NCBI GenBank assembly: GCA_020725055.1
Contig: DYFS01000004.1
Location: 1 to 42,919, forward strand
Direction: 5' to 3'
From: Candidatus Hadarchaeum sp.
GTDB taxonomy: Archaea > Hadarchaeota > Hadarchaeia > Hadarchaeales > Hadarchaeaceae
Length of the DNA: 42,919 nucleotides
Below, in pieces: positions 24,492 through 32,995 of the stretch; within the stretch, counting starts at the first letter, position 1; each line of letters starts with the position of its first letter. The translations under genes were made by a program, and so were the position numbers. The notes beneath the pieces were generated by a model, which saw only the letters and a list, made by a program, of their open reading frames with translations, did not search any database and was not told where the DNA came from.

Positions 24492-26053
24492 TTCAGCTTC
24501 CCCCATGCCTTGCCCTTCGTGGATATCAGCGCGGCGATTCTCGCAGCCTCAGCATTGCTGGGCATCACCACAACGCCCGCGTCTTCAAGCTTCTTCTTCT
24601 GCACCTCGAGGCTCTGCGGGTCGCGGGCCGTGCCACAAACAGAGGTGATGACCGACAGATAACCGTTGCTCTTCTCCACGATTTTCTTCGCCTCAGCGAT
24701 TGCGCCAACGAGTTCACCAGCCGGATCGGGGTTTGCACCGTAGCCGAGAACGTTGTCAAGCAACATAACGGCCACCTCCCAATCCTTCGCCTCGCGTAGC
24801 AGGCGCTCGCACCTCGGTTTGAAGAAGATCATCGGGTGAGGGGTGCCGCGCGTGAACTCCTCGGTGCCCATGTCAACGCACGTGTGGCGCTTGCTCTTGT
24901 AGGTGCTCGGCAGCCTGAGCCTCGGTTTGAGTGGGACGTTTGAGTAGATGTCGCCCACGAGCTCCTGCAAGATAAGCATGGCCTCCGTGCACAGCGTTCC
25001 CCCCGAGAAGAGGCCGCGGATGTACTTTTGACCGGGGGCGAAATTTTCAGTTTCGCGCTCGACGATGGCTTCGATTTGCTTCCGTGGGGCGGTGAACGTA
25101 ACTTCTTTCGGCTTCTTGCCCTGAGCGATGGCAATGGCTTTTGCGGCAGCGTCTCCGAGCGTGGCGGCATAAGTTGCACCTTGGCGTGCGACGAGCGACT
25201 CGGGCGCACCGAGCAGGCATGCGACAATCGGCTTGCGGGTTTCTTTCGCCGCTTTGAGCACCCCCTGTGCGACGCTCGTTGCAGGGGCTTTTGCGACGAG
25301 CACAATTACCCTCGTCTCTGGGTCGTTGGCGAGGAATCGGATGGCGCCCAGAGTGCCGAGCCCATCCACCTTCTGCGAGAGGTCGCGACCACCGACACCT
25401 AACGCGTGTGTAACCCCAGATTCAACGTCAATCAATCGCGTGATCTCTTGGATGCCGGTGCCAGCAGCCCCAACTACTCCGATTGGGCCGCGCTTGACGG
25501 CGTTCGCGAAGCCTAGCCCGACTCCACCGATGATAGATGTCCCAGCTTCGGGCCCAAGCAAGAGCAGATTTTTATCGAGCGCGGTCCGCTTCAGCTCAAT
25601 CTCATCTTCGAACGGCACGGCGTCGCTGAATATCATGACGTGCTTGCCGGCGTTGATGGCGCGCATCGCCTCTCGCGCCGCAAATTCTCCGGGGGTTGAT
25701 ATGACCACTAAATTGGCGTCGGGCAAAGCCGAAAGTGCGGAGCCAAGAGTTTTGTACACGATTTCGCCCTTTTCTGCCTCCTTCGCGGTGAGCAACCCCT
25801 CAACCTTCGAGAGAGCCTGCTTCGCCGCCTCCTCGCTTGTGGCGTCGATCGCGATGACGAGGTCGTTAGCACCAGCGCTCCGCACCTCATCCATGAACAG
25901 CCCGGCGTCTTTCAACATCTGCTTGTTGTTGTCGGTGCCCATCATCACAGACGCCTTTCGCACCCCCTCGAGTTCCTCAAGCTCCTTCGAGATGCGCATG
26001 AGGACTACGGAATCGCGGTACTCGTTCTTGCGTACCAAACTTTTCGTTACCAA
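24488..26053 (-). CDS. allF: AllF/FdrA-like acyl-CoA-synthetase-fold protein
   Basis: The 521-residue protein is an FdrA homologue. It has an N-terminal region with EYRDSVVLMRIS and MGTDNN, then a succinyl-CoA-synthetase-alpha-like Rossmann part (GVVGAAGTGIQE near the middle) and a second ligase-like domain (FSGGTLCTEAM, MLLDNVLGYG). The family is called FdrA in bacteria and AllF in E. coli oxamate carbamoyltransferase. The frame is open far upstream, but TTG at 26053 has GGAGGTT seven bases before it and gives the usual N-terminus. A TTTATAA box lies about 45 nt upstream. It begins the AllF-AllG run. Confidence 0.87.
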   Translation of the reverse strand: MVTKSLVRKNEYRDSVVLMRISKELEELEGVRKASVMMGTDNNKQMLKDAGLFMDEVRSAGANDLVIAIDATSEEAAKQALSKVEGLLTAKEAEKGEIVYKTLGSALSALPDANLVVISTPGEFAAREAMRAINAGKHVMIFSDAVPFEDEIELKRTALDKNLLLLGPEAGTSIIGGVGLGFANAVKRGPIGVVGAAGTGIQEITRLIDVESGVTHALGVGGRDLSQKVDGLGTLGAIRFLANDPETRVIVLVAKAPATSVAQGVLKAAKETRKPIVACLLGAPESLVARQGATYAATLGDAAAKAIAIAQGKKPKEVTFTAPRKQIEAIVERETENFAPGQKYIRGLFSGGTLCTEAMLILQELVGDIYSNVPLKPRLRLPSTYKSKRHTCVDMGTEEFTRGTPHPMIFFKPRCERLLREAKDWEVAVMLLDNVLGYGANPDPAGELVGAIAEAKKIVEKSNGYLSVITSVCGTARDPQSLEVQKKKLEDAGVVVMPSNAEAARIAALISTKGKAWGKLK

Positions 26054-26189
26054 AAATCTAACCTCCAGAATTTTCAGGTAAAAATCGCTGAAACCCCTTA
26101 TAAACCTACTCGGAATCGTTTTGACGAACTCCTCCTCCCCGCAACCCTTATAAATTCTCTGGCACACCTTCAGCCAGGAGGTTGGAAAA
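26054..26189. promoter_or_regulatory. Divergent promoter region between allF and cyclase gene
   Basis: TTATAAA occurs at 26098-26104 and 26148-26154, both preceded by runs of C (ACCCCTTATAAAC and ACCCTTATAAAT). The first, read on the - strand as TTTATAA, is correctly spaced for allF. The second is correctly spaced for the cyclase gene, whose AGGAGGTT ribosome binding site is at 26176-26183. Shared box design suggests joint control of the two transcripts. Confidence 0.5.
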
Positions 26190-27020
26190 ATGGCAAAAAT
26201 AGACCAACTGCTTCAACTGGTTGAGAAAAAGAAGGTGAAAGCGTACGACCTCTCGCAGCAGCTAGGGATCCACACGCACTTCTGGCCGTACTATCCCCCC
26301 TTTGAGATGAAGTACTTCAAGCGCAAGCCGGAGCACGGGGTGAACGCCCAGTACATCCAGAGCTCATGGCACATCGGCACCCACCTCGACGCGCCCCGGC
26401 ACTTCCTGACGCGGGGCAGAACCATCGATCAGTTACCCTTGGAGTGGACATTTGGCCCGGGTGTAATCGTGGATTTGAGGGACGAGATGGACGACTTGGC
26501 TGTCTATACCCCGAAGATGATAGAGGAAAGGGTGGATGTGCACGACGGGGACATCCTCATCCTCCACACAGGTTGGTACAGGTACGCTGCGTACGGACCG
26601 GAGCCAGACGAAGAGCGCTACATACACCGACATCCTGGATCTCACCCAGACATGGTCGATTGGTTGATCAAGAAGAAGATACACATCTGGGGTGTTGACG
26701 CCGTTTCCACGGATCACCCGATGGACTTGCCGATAGGCAGGTTTCTGGGCAAGGGCACGTTCGGCCAGTGCGACAGGGTCCGGGCCCTCTGCGAGAAAAA
26801 GTTCGGTGGTGAGGAAGCCGTGGACAAGCTCTTCCCACCCGAGGACTACCAGCTGACCCACAACAAACTGTTCCCGCACGACTGCATCCACTTGGAGAAC
26901 CTGGGCGGACAGATAAGCAAACCAGAGCTTCAAAACAAGCGTCTGACCATCGTGTGCTCTCCGATCTTGATTGAGGGCGCGGAATCGGCTTGGACGCGGG
27001 TGCTGGCGTTACTCGGGTAA
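26190..27020 (+). CDS. Cyclase-family (PF04199) metal hydrolase
   Basis: The 276-residue protein has the family motif HIGTHLDAPRHF (H61, H65, D67, H71), the zinc site of kynurenine-formamidase-like and isatin-hydrolase-like enzymes. DVHDGDILILHTGW and GVDAVSTDHP are further conserved stretches. Members hydrolyse amide or ring-amide bonds. Genes of this family often accompany AllFGH-type clusters in bacteria, where a ring-opening or ureido hydrolysis role is suspected. It is divergent from allF and shares the control region. A strong ribosome binding site indicates efficient translation, and a G/C-rich hairpin follows. Confidence 0.82.
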   Translation: MAKIDQLLQLVEKKKVKAYDLSQQLGIHTHFWPYYPPFEMKYFKRKPEHGVNAQYIQSSWHIGTHLDAPRHFLTRGRTIDQLPLEWTFGPGVIVDLRDEMDDLAVYTPKMIEERVDVHDGDILILHTGWYRYAAYGPEPDEERYIHRHPGSHPDMVDWLIKKKIHIWGVDAVSTDHPMDLPIGRFLGKGTFGQCDRVRALCEKKFGGEEAVDKLFPPEDYQLTHNKLFPHDCIHLENLGGQISKPELQNKRLTIVCSPILIEGAESAWTRVLALLG

Positions 27021-27032
27021 GTCAAGCTTCGG

Positions 27033-27068
27033 CCCCGCAAAGCACAAAATGCGGGGGCGCGCTTATTT
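27033..27068 (+). terminator. Hairpin and T-rich terminator after the cyclase gene
   Basis: CCCCGC (27033-27038) pairs with GCGGGG (27051-27056) over a 12-nt loop, and TTATTTTT follows at 27063. It lies 13 nt after the cyclase stop. Confidence 0.5.
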
Positions 27069-27109
27069 TTCGAGGAGCTGGAGGGGTCGCATAGGTTTGT
27101 CTGTCGAAT

Positions 27110-27310
27110 CTAGGGGATGAGTTGATATCGCTCGCCACATTTAGGGCAAGTAAAATCGATAACTGGTTTGCCGGTGGGAGCGGGGACTAGACCGCCGGAC
27201 AAGCACGATAAACAATACAAATTCTTTCGGCCCCATTTTTCCGTTATTACTCGCGTCCGCTGAGATGGACTTTAATCGGCTGCTATTTCCGGCACCAGTT
27301 CCAGCTTCAT
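27110..27310 (-). pseudogene. Remnant of a DpnI-like restriction endonuclease
   Basis: Read on the - strand from an ATG at 27310, the frame gives MKLELVPEIAAD, a TAA stop, then SPSQRTRVITEKWGRKNLYC and onward to a CPKC pair, ending with YQLIP and a stop. This follows the N-terminal domain of DpnI: LELV, YKSxSQxxR, LTExW, YCxxC, PVxDF, CxxC, EEFELK. The tyrosine-lysine position is now a stop codon. The catalytic ELK reads QLI. The protein ends after about 66 codons whereas DpnI has about 254. Four zinc-ribbon cysteines survive. It is therefore a dead fragment. DpnI cuts G-methyl-A-TC. Confidence 0.6.
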
Positions 27311-27374
27311 GATAACACACGGTATATTCTGCATGATGCGGGATCTAAAACTTTGCGCAAGCTATTTAAAAATT

Positions 27375-28943
27375 CTAAGCTTCCTCAGCCCACGTGAACT
27401 TCCTCTGCAGGGTATTCGGGTAGATTTTCTTCCAGTCGTACCCGATCTCTTTCGCCCACCTCACGTAGTGGCGCGGGTCGATGTAGCTCTTGAGCGATGT
27501 CCCTAGGTTGTAGTCCCGCGTGGCCTTGACCAGCTTCAACTTTAACTTGGCGGCCTTTATCTTCTCGTGGAGGCTCTTCATTTGCTTTGTGCGTGAGCGT
27601 GAGCGCGGCCTCGCCTTGACCTCTTTCAGCTTGGCCTCTAATGCTTTCAGCCTGTCCACCATTTTTGCCAAGGACTCCTTCCAGTTCTTCGGGAGCTTTC
27701 GCTTGTGGTTGCAGGTGATTGCTGCCTCGAGGTTTGCCATCGTGGCCACATATTTCTTTTCAATCTCTGGGCTCTCGGGTCGAACCTTGGTACTTGCCAA
27801 GTAGCCCCTGACCACTTTCGACGCATGGTATGTCCTGAAAACCTTCGCCGTGAGCCAGGGTGCCGCCTCGCCCAGAAAGGCATTGACCATCTCCGAGCAA
27901 ATCCCCGAGAAGACCTGCTCCCTAGACTTCCCAATAAAAGATCTCAGGTTGTCCACGACCTCGGGCGGAGGCCTGATTGTTTTTACCCACCTCACATAAT
28001 CCTTGCCGATGAAGTCAAACTTCACGTTTCCGGAGTCGTCTACCTTGATATGTGAGCCCCTGAGGGTGCTGGCCCCGACGGTGTTCGCTTCATCCTTGTC
28101 TTTCTCATCGCCGACCCTCATCTTCAAGGTGTCTATCAGGTATGCTACGGTGGCTATCTTGCGCCGGGTGATGTCCTCAGATGTAAGGTTTGTGTGGATG
28201 TGATGTCGGATCTTTTCAAGGAGTTGTCCCAATTCCAGTGCCTTGTTAAACTTCTCGATCTCTCGCTCCTGTTTGAAGCGCGCGCTGTCGGCTATCCAAA
28301 CGTACTTGAGTTCTCCGCTCAGCTTGTCCCGCCATTTAGCTATCCAGAGGGCGTCAGGGTCGAATTCCCTGCCGCCCCAATGCCCCCCGCCAGGAGGCCT
28401 CGGGGTTGGGGCATCAGGCGACAGATTCAGAATTGTGTCACCATAAGCGGCCTTCGGCTTCCACCTGCCTCTGAGCGGATGTTTTCCCCGCCCCATAAAA
28501 ATGCAGGGCGGCTCGACGGTGTAGTTGCTGAGTTCCACCCGCTCCCCGTTGAGGGTGGCGTACCCGTACTTCTCCTTGTTTGCCTCACGAGTCTTCTTCC
28601 TCATCTCGGCAAGCTTCTTTTTCTCCTCACGCGACATGCCCTCGCGCTTGGCCTTTTCCTCCTCGACCTCGCGCTGAATCTCAGAAAAATCGAAGTCCTC
28701 TATCCGGGAGGAGGTTTCGATCCCCAGAGCCTTGGAGAAATCGCCCACGAAGTTTTTGACGAAGACAGGATCTTTCACATAGTCCGTCCCCAGCTTTTTG
28801 ACCCACGATACCGCCATTTCTTCCTGGTCAGGGGTCAACGAGAGCTTCCTCCCTCTGTGGCTAATGGTAAAACATTTGGGTTCGTATGTCGGGACTAGAA
28901 CCCCATTATGAATCAACTGGTGTATCCTCGCAGACTGACGCAT
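27375..28943 (-). CDS. Eukaryotic-type DNA topoisomerase IB
   Basis: The protein has about 522 residues. The core cap region includes PPCIFMGRGKHPLRGRWK and WIAKWRDKLSGELKYVWI. The catalytic domain has MRVGDEKDKDEANTVGASTL (catalytic Arg and Lys region), TYHASK and a C-terminal LGTSLKSYIDPR with the active-site Tyr near residue 487. A charged coiled-coil linker (about 420-465) precedes it. It relaxes DNA by transient 3'-phosphotyrosine links. TopIB of this type is common in eukaryotes and known in only some archaea, so it is a lineage marker. The ATG at 28943 has AGGATGAT in front; 28952 is an alternative. Confidence 0.92.
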   Translation of the reverse strand: MRQSARIHQLIHNGVLVPTYEPKCFTISHRGRKLSLTPDQEEMAVSWVKKLGTDYVKDPVFVKNFVGDFSKALGIETSSRIEDFDFSEIQREVEEEKAKREGMSREEKKKLAEMRKKTREANKEKYGYATLNGERVELSNYTVEPPCIFMGRGKHPLRGRWKPKAAYGDTILNLSPDAPTPRPPGGGHWGGREFDPDALWIAKWRDKLSGELKYVWIADSARFKQEREIEKFNKALELGQLLEKIRHHIHTNLTSEDITRRKIATVAYLIDTLKMRVGDEKDKDEANTVGASTLRGSHIKVDDSGNVKFDFIGKDYVRWVKTIRPPPEVVDNLRSFIGKSREQVFSGICSEMVNAFLGEAAPWLTAKVFRTYHASKVVRGYLASTKVRPESPEIEKKYVATMANLEAAITCNHKRKLPKNWKESLAKMVDRLKALEAKLKEVKARPRSRSRTKQMKSLHEKIKAAKLKLKLVKATRDYNLGTSLKSYIDPRHYVRWAKEIGYDWKKIYPNTLQRKFTWAEEA

Positions 28944-29003
28944 GGAAATCATCCTAGTCGTCTGTCGTTTTTAACCTCATAAAATTAATCGAAACAGGGG
29001 GCT

Positions 29004-29471
29004 CTAAACTTTTCTAGAAGCGTCCAAAATAGCATCGATTATTTGCCGGTAGCCCGTACAACGACAGAGGATCCCACCTATCGCCTCTTTTATCTCTTCC
29101 TCGGTGGGGTGGGGATTGCGCTTGAGAAAAGCGGTGGCAGCGATGATGAATGCCGGGGTGCAGAAGCCGCACTGCACCGCCCCGTGCTCTATAAAAGCCC
29201 TTTGCACGGCGTTGAGCTCCTCCCCCTTGGAGATGCCCTCCACCGTTGTGACCTCCCGCCCGTCAACCTCTACTGCCAGCGCCAAGCATGATTTCGTGGG
29301 CACCCCGTCGATCAGCACTGTGCAGAGACCGCAGTCCCCGCGCTCGCACGCGTGCTTTGTGCCGGTCATCTCCAATTCCTCCCGCAGAACTTGGAGCAGG
29401 GTTCGGTTCGCCTCAACCTCAAGCTCGTAGCTCTGCCCGTTTACCCGAAGTGAAATCTTGTGTCTTGACAT
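29004..29471 (-). CDS. Molybdenum hydroxylase [2Fe-2S] subunit
   Basis: The 155 residues hold two [2Fe-2S] clusters. The plant-type N-terminal site is C42, C47, C50, C62 (ACERGDCGLC). The helical C-terminal site is C101, C104, C136, C138 (QCGFC and CRC). It passes electrons from the molybdenum centre to the FAD subunit in xanthine dehydrogenase/CO dehydrogenase-type enzymes. It starts directly after the stop of the FAD subunit gene. The order on the - strand is large, medium, small subunit. Confidence 0.93.
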   Translation of the reverse strand: MSRHKISLRVNGQSYELEVEANRTLLQVLREELEMTGTKHACERGDCGLCTVLIDGVPTKSCLALAVEVDGREVTTVEGISKGEELNAVQRAFIEHGAVQCGFCTPAFIIAATAFLKRNPHPTEEEIKEAIGGILCRCTGYRQIIDAILDASRKV

Positions 29472-30329
29472 CTAGCTACCTCCCAAAAGCTCCTCAAGGG
29501 CTCGCCGAGTTAGGGCCCCCGCCATGTGCAGGCGGTACTCCTTGCCACCCCGCACGTCCGTGATCGGGGCGATTTTCTCTCGAACTACTGAAACAGCTCG
29601 CTCGATTTGCTCACCCAACGGACCTTCTCCCTCAAAAATTTTCTCAACCTCGAAAACGCGGAGCGGAGTTTTGAACACAGAGGACAAGGCAACCCGCATT
29701 ATTCGCCTCCCCGAGTTCGCCACTAATGCTGCCACCCCAACTACTGCCAAATCCTCGCCGCGCGTGCGCCCCCATTTGTAATAACCTCCTTTGGCCCCCT
29801 CAGGCGGATTTGGGATTCGCACGGCGCGGACGAACTCCCCTGGCTTGAGCGAGGTTCGCTTGACGCCCGTGAAGAAATCTCGAATCGGGATGATCCGCTC
29901 GCCATCCTTTCCCGCGACTTCTACCTCGGCGTCGAGCACGAGCAACGCTGGGGCTGTGTCGGCCGCCGGGGAAGCGTTGCAGATGTTCCCAACCAGCGTG
30001 GCGCGGTTTCTTAGTGTTGGATCTGCCAGCACGCCCACAGCGCTCCAAAGCACCGAGAAGCGCTCTTTGACAACTTCTGATTCAAGGAGCTCGTTCAGCG
30101 TAGCGGTTGCCCCAATCCTCAGCCCGCGTTTTTCATCCCACGAGAGCCCGCGTAGCTCCCCGATGCCTTTGAGATCGATTACGTATCTCGGCCGGATGAG
30201 CTTGTCCCGCATTAGCACGAGCAGGTCGGTGCCCCCCGCAAGTAGCTTCGCGTCTTCTCCATACTCAGCCATGAGGCCAACGAGTTCCTCCGTCGTCTTG
30301 GGTCTGAGGTAATCGAATTTGGGTATCAT
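29472..30329 (-). CDS. Molybdenum hydroxylase FAD-binding subunit
   Basis: This 285-residue protein has the two FAD motifs of CoxM/XdhB-type subunits: LLAGGTDLL near residue 36 and TLVGNICNASPAAD near residue 111. A C-terminal CO_deh_flav_C-like domain ends with the conserved EYR-L-M-A-LTRRA helix. It collects electrons from the small subunit and reduces an external acceptor. The start codon overlaps the stop of the large-subunit gene (ATGA at 30326-30329). Confidence 0.92.
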   Translation of the reverse strand: MIPKFDYLRPKTTEELVGLMAEYGEDAKLLAGGTDLLVLMRDKLIRPRYVIDLKGIGELRGLSWDEKRGLRIGATATLNELLESEVVKERFSVLWSAVGVLADPTLRNRATLVGNICNASPAADTAPALLVLDAEVEVAGKDGERIIPIRDFFTGVKRTSLKPGEFVRAVRIPNPPEGAKGGYYKWGRTRGEDLAVVGVAALVANSGRRIMRVALSSVFKTPLRVFEVEKIFEGEGPLGEQIERAVSVVREKIAPITDVRGGKEYRLHMAGALTRRALEELLGGS

Positions 30330-32659
30330 TTTCGCCCCTCCGCTCGCTTGAGCTCCAACCAGACCTTTTCCCGGCTCATGGGCAGGTCGTAGAGGTCCAC
30401 CCCAGTTGCATCGTAGATAGCATTCGCAACCGCTGGTCCGATCGATATCGTTGGGTGCTCGCCTATCCCTCGGGCGCCGTAGGGGGCGTTATGCTTGGGG
30501 TTTTCGATCAAAATGGGCACGAATTCGTCAGGGATATCAGGCGCCCGGAAAATCTTGTAATCCGTGAGGTTGTTGTTGAGCAACACTCCCTTTTCGTTAA
30601 AAATGAATTCCTCACTGAACGTCGTTCCAAGACCCTGAACAACGCCTCCATAGATCTGGCCCCTCACGAGCAATGGGTTGAGGGCTTTTCCGAGGTCAAG
30701 GGCTGTGACCACTTTCAACACACGGACTTCACCGGTTTCCGTATCAACCTCAACCTCGGCCCCTTGCGCTCCAAAGGTCCACATGAGCGCGGGTAACCCT
30801 TGGCCGGTTTCAGGGTCCAAACCCGTTAGCCCTTCGGCGGTGTAATAACCATAACCGAGGATCGGCCCCTTGATGCCCGAGCCACTCGGCAGGATGCCAC
30901 ATGTCGCGATTGTTCCCAGCGGCAAACCTTTTTCTGGTCTACCTTCTGCGAGAACCTTTCCATCGGCCAGGGTTAGCTTGTCTTTGGATACCCCTAGAAG
31001 CTCGGCTGCTGTTTCCTTTATCTGTCCCCTTGCATCCTCGATCGCACGAAGCACCGCGTTACCATCCATGAAAGCGCCGCGACTTGCGACCGTTTGCCAG
31101 GAGTAAGGCGCGTAGTCTGTTTCCTGCCTGCTCACCACTTTGACTTTTTCGACTGGAATTTGCAGCCCCTCCGCCACCATTTGGGCGAAGGCGGTTGCGG
31201 TTCCTTGGCCCATCTCAATCAGGCTAATTGAGAGGGTGGCCGTCCCGTCCTCGTTGAGCTTCACGATGGCTGAAGAAGATGTGTAGGGGGGCATCGCGGG
31301 GGCTTTCCACAGAGCAGCTATCCCAATCCCCCTAACCTTCGTGCCTTTCCGCTCGGGCTTTTTCTTCCCCCACCTCAGCTCTTTTGCAACAGCCTTGATG
31401 CACTCGTCAACTCGCCCACAATCCTCACGGAGTTTTTCACCCGTAACGGTGATGCACCCCGGCAGAGCTGCGTTTTTCAGGCGGAACTCGACTGGATCCA
31501 TCCCAATCGCTCGGGCAACCAAGTCCATCTGTCGCTCGATCGCCCAGTGGAACTCGACATGGCCGAACCCCCGATAAGCCGTGCCGTACGGGTGATTCGT
31601 ATAGACGGTCAGGCTATCGCACTTCACATTCGGGATCTCGTAAGGTCCACTGCAAGAATAGCCTGCTGCGCGCCCGATGTTCACGCCGTAATCCGCGTAG
31701 GCCCCCGAGTCCCAGATGTACTCAATCTCCCCGGCGACGATTTTCCCATCTCGTTTAACCCCCGTCTTTATGCGCGCGTGCATCCCCTGGCGAACCGCCG
31801 CGGTGTTGAACTCCTCCTCGCGGGTCATCACGAGCTTCACCGGCCTCCCCCCAGCTTTCTTGGAGAGGAGGACGACAAGCGGCTCCCAGTGAAGCCCCGC
31901 TTTTCCACCAAACCCCCCGCCGACGTAAGGCACCTGAACGTTGATTTTGTGAATCGGCACGCCCAACCCGACGCTCAGCAGGTGCCGAACGGCAAAGGGC
32001 GATTGGGCGCTCGACCAGACGTTTATCTGTCCGCTTGGCAGCCACTGCCCAATCGACGCGTGGGTTTCCATTTGAACGTTTTGAACCATGGGCTGGTTGA
32101 ACTCGTTCTCCACGATCACGTCTGCCCCCTTGAAGCCGCGCTCCACGTCGCCCTTTCGGAGCTTGAAGTGGTTTGCAATGTTCGTGTGCGGCTTCGGGAA
32201 CACGAATGGAGCGTGTAAGTACTCGTGCAAGTTCTCGTGGACGAGCGGAGCATCGGTTTTCAACGCTTCACAGGGGTCGAAAACTGCGGGGAGCTCCTCG
32301 TATTCGACCTTGATCAACTCGACCGCTTGCTCGGCTATCTCCTCGGTATCTGCGGCAACTGCGACAACGGGCTCTCCGACGTGTCGAACCTTCTCGCGGG
32401 CGAGCATGTATTTATCCGTCATGTAGATTCCGAACTGGTGGGGAATCTCCTCCCCAGTTAGAATAGCTCGAACGCCCGGGAGCTTCTCCGCTTCAGATGT
32501 GTCTATCTTAAGGATGCGAGCGTGAGCATGTGGACTCTTTAGCAACCTGGTGTAGAGCATCCCCTGGAGTTTCATATCGGCGGTGTAGAGGGCTGTGCCC
32601 GTCACCTTCTCACACGCATCGATGCGCGAGATTTCTTTACCGACGTATGAATACTTCAT
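30326..32659 (-). CDS. Xanthine dehydrogenase-type molybdopterin subunit
   Basis: The 777 residues span the aldehyde oxidase/xanthine dehydrogenase hammerhead and the two molybdopterin-binding domains. VGGGFGGK (near 246-253) binds the cofactor. GTAYRGFG (about 359-366) carries the xanthine-dehydrogenase-type Arg where CO dehydrogenase has a Cys (AYRCSFR). GIGE near residue 734 supplies the catalytic Glu. This rules out an aerobic-type CO dehydrogenase and favours a purine, pyrimidine, nicotinate or aldehyde substrate. The ATG at 32659 follows GGGGTAGG; the longer open frame is spurious. A MoaD-like gene lies upstream. Confidence 0.9.
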   Translation of the reverse strand: MKYSYVGKEISRIDACEKVTGTALYTADMKLQGMLYTRLLKSPHAHARILKIDTSEAEKLPGVRAILTGEEIPHQFGIYMTDKYMLAREKVRHVGEPVVAVAADTEEIAEQAVELIKVEYEELPAVFDPCEALKTDAPLVHENLHEYLHAPFVFPKPHTNIANHFKLRKGDVERGFKGADVIVENEFNQPMVQNVQMETHASIGQWLPSGQINVWSSAQSPFAVRHLLSVGLGVPIHKINVQVPYVGGGFGGKAGLHWEPLVVLLSKKAGGRPVKLVMTREEEFNTAAVRQGMHARIKTGVKRDGKIVAGEIEYIWDSGAYADYGVNIGRAAGYSCSGPYEIPNVKCDSLTVYTNHPYGTAYRGFGHVEFHWAIERQMDLVARAIGMDPVEFRLKNAALPGCITVTGEKLREDCGRVDECIKAVAKELRWGKKKPERKGTKVRGIGIAALWKAPAMPPYTSSSAIVKLNEDGTATLSISLIEMGQGTATAFAQMVAEGLQIPVEKVKVVSRQETDYAPYSWQTVASRGAFMDGNAVLRAIEDARGQIKETAAELLGVSKDKLTLADGKVLAEGRPEKGLPLGTIATCGILPSGSGIKGPILGYGYYTAEGLTGLDPETGQGLPALMWTFGAQGAEVEVDTETGEVRVLKVVTALDLGKALNPLLVRGQIYGGVVQGLGTTFSEEFIFNEKGVLLNNNLTDYKIFRAPDIPDEFVPILIENPKHNAPYGARGIGEHPTISIGPAVANAIYDATGVDLYDLPMSREKVWLELKRAEGRK

Positions 32660-32711
32660 CCTACCCCATCTCTGTCGAGTAAGGGGAATTAAAAAGTTTA
32701 TGCCAAAAGCT

Positions 32712-32918
32712 CTAGCCACCGCCGACCGTCGGAACCAGAAGCAACTCGTCTCCATCCTTCAATTCGCTTTTTTTATCGGCGGGGATTCCATTCAACCTGA
32801 TCAAAGCGATAGAGGCGGGGTGGTACCTGAGCTCTTTTAAAACGTCTTCTACCCTCATGCCCTCTTTATATCCTATTTCTTTCCACTCTCTGCCCGCGGC
32901 GATTTTTACCCTTATCAT
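32712..32918 (-). CDS. MoaD/ThiS-like sulfur carrier
   Basis: This is a 68-residue ubiquitin-like protein of the MoaD/ThiS/SAMP group. It has IRVKIAAG opening, VEDVLKEL helix, VALIRLNG-like middle (IALIRLNGIP) and a C-terminal DGDELLLVPTVGGG. The tail ends in three glycines rather than the usual two. It would donate sulfur for molybdopterin or act as a modifier. The ATG at 32918 has GGGAAG in front; an ATG at 32930 adds four residues. It lies 52 nt upstream of the large subunit on the same strand, consistent with local supply of molybdenum cofactor. Confidence 0.75.
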   Translation of the reverse strand: MIRVKIAAGREWKEIGYKEGMRVEDVLKELRYHPASIALIRLNGIPADKKSELKDGDELLLVPTVGGG

Positions 32919-32995
32919 GAGGCTTCCCATTTTTGATATCTGACCGAGATGTCCAAAAGTTTATTCCCTCATCCATTTTCTCTTTTTTTGGGATC

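Noticed and set aside
26054-26167. Upstream extension of AllF to 26167
   Set aside because: The extra 38 codons run over the promoter and carry no family similarity; TTG at 26053 has GGAGGTT in front.
30326-32659. Aerobic-type CO dehydrogenase large subunit
   Set aside because: The active-site loop is AYRGFG, not the Cys-containing AYRCSFR of CoxL.
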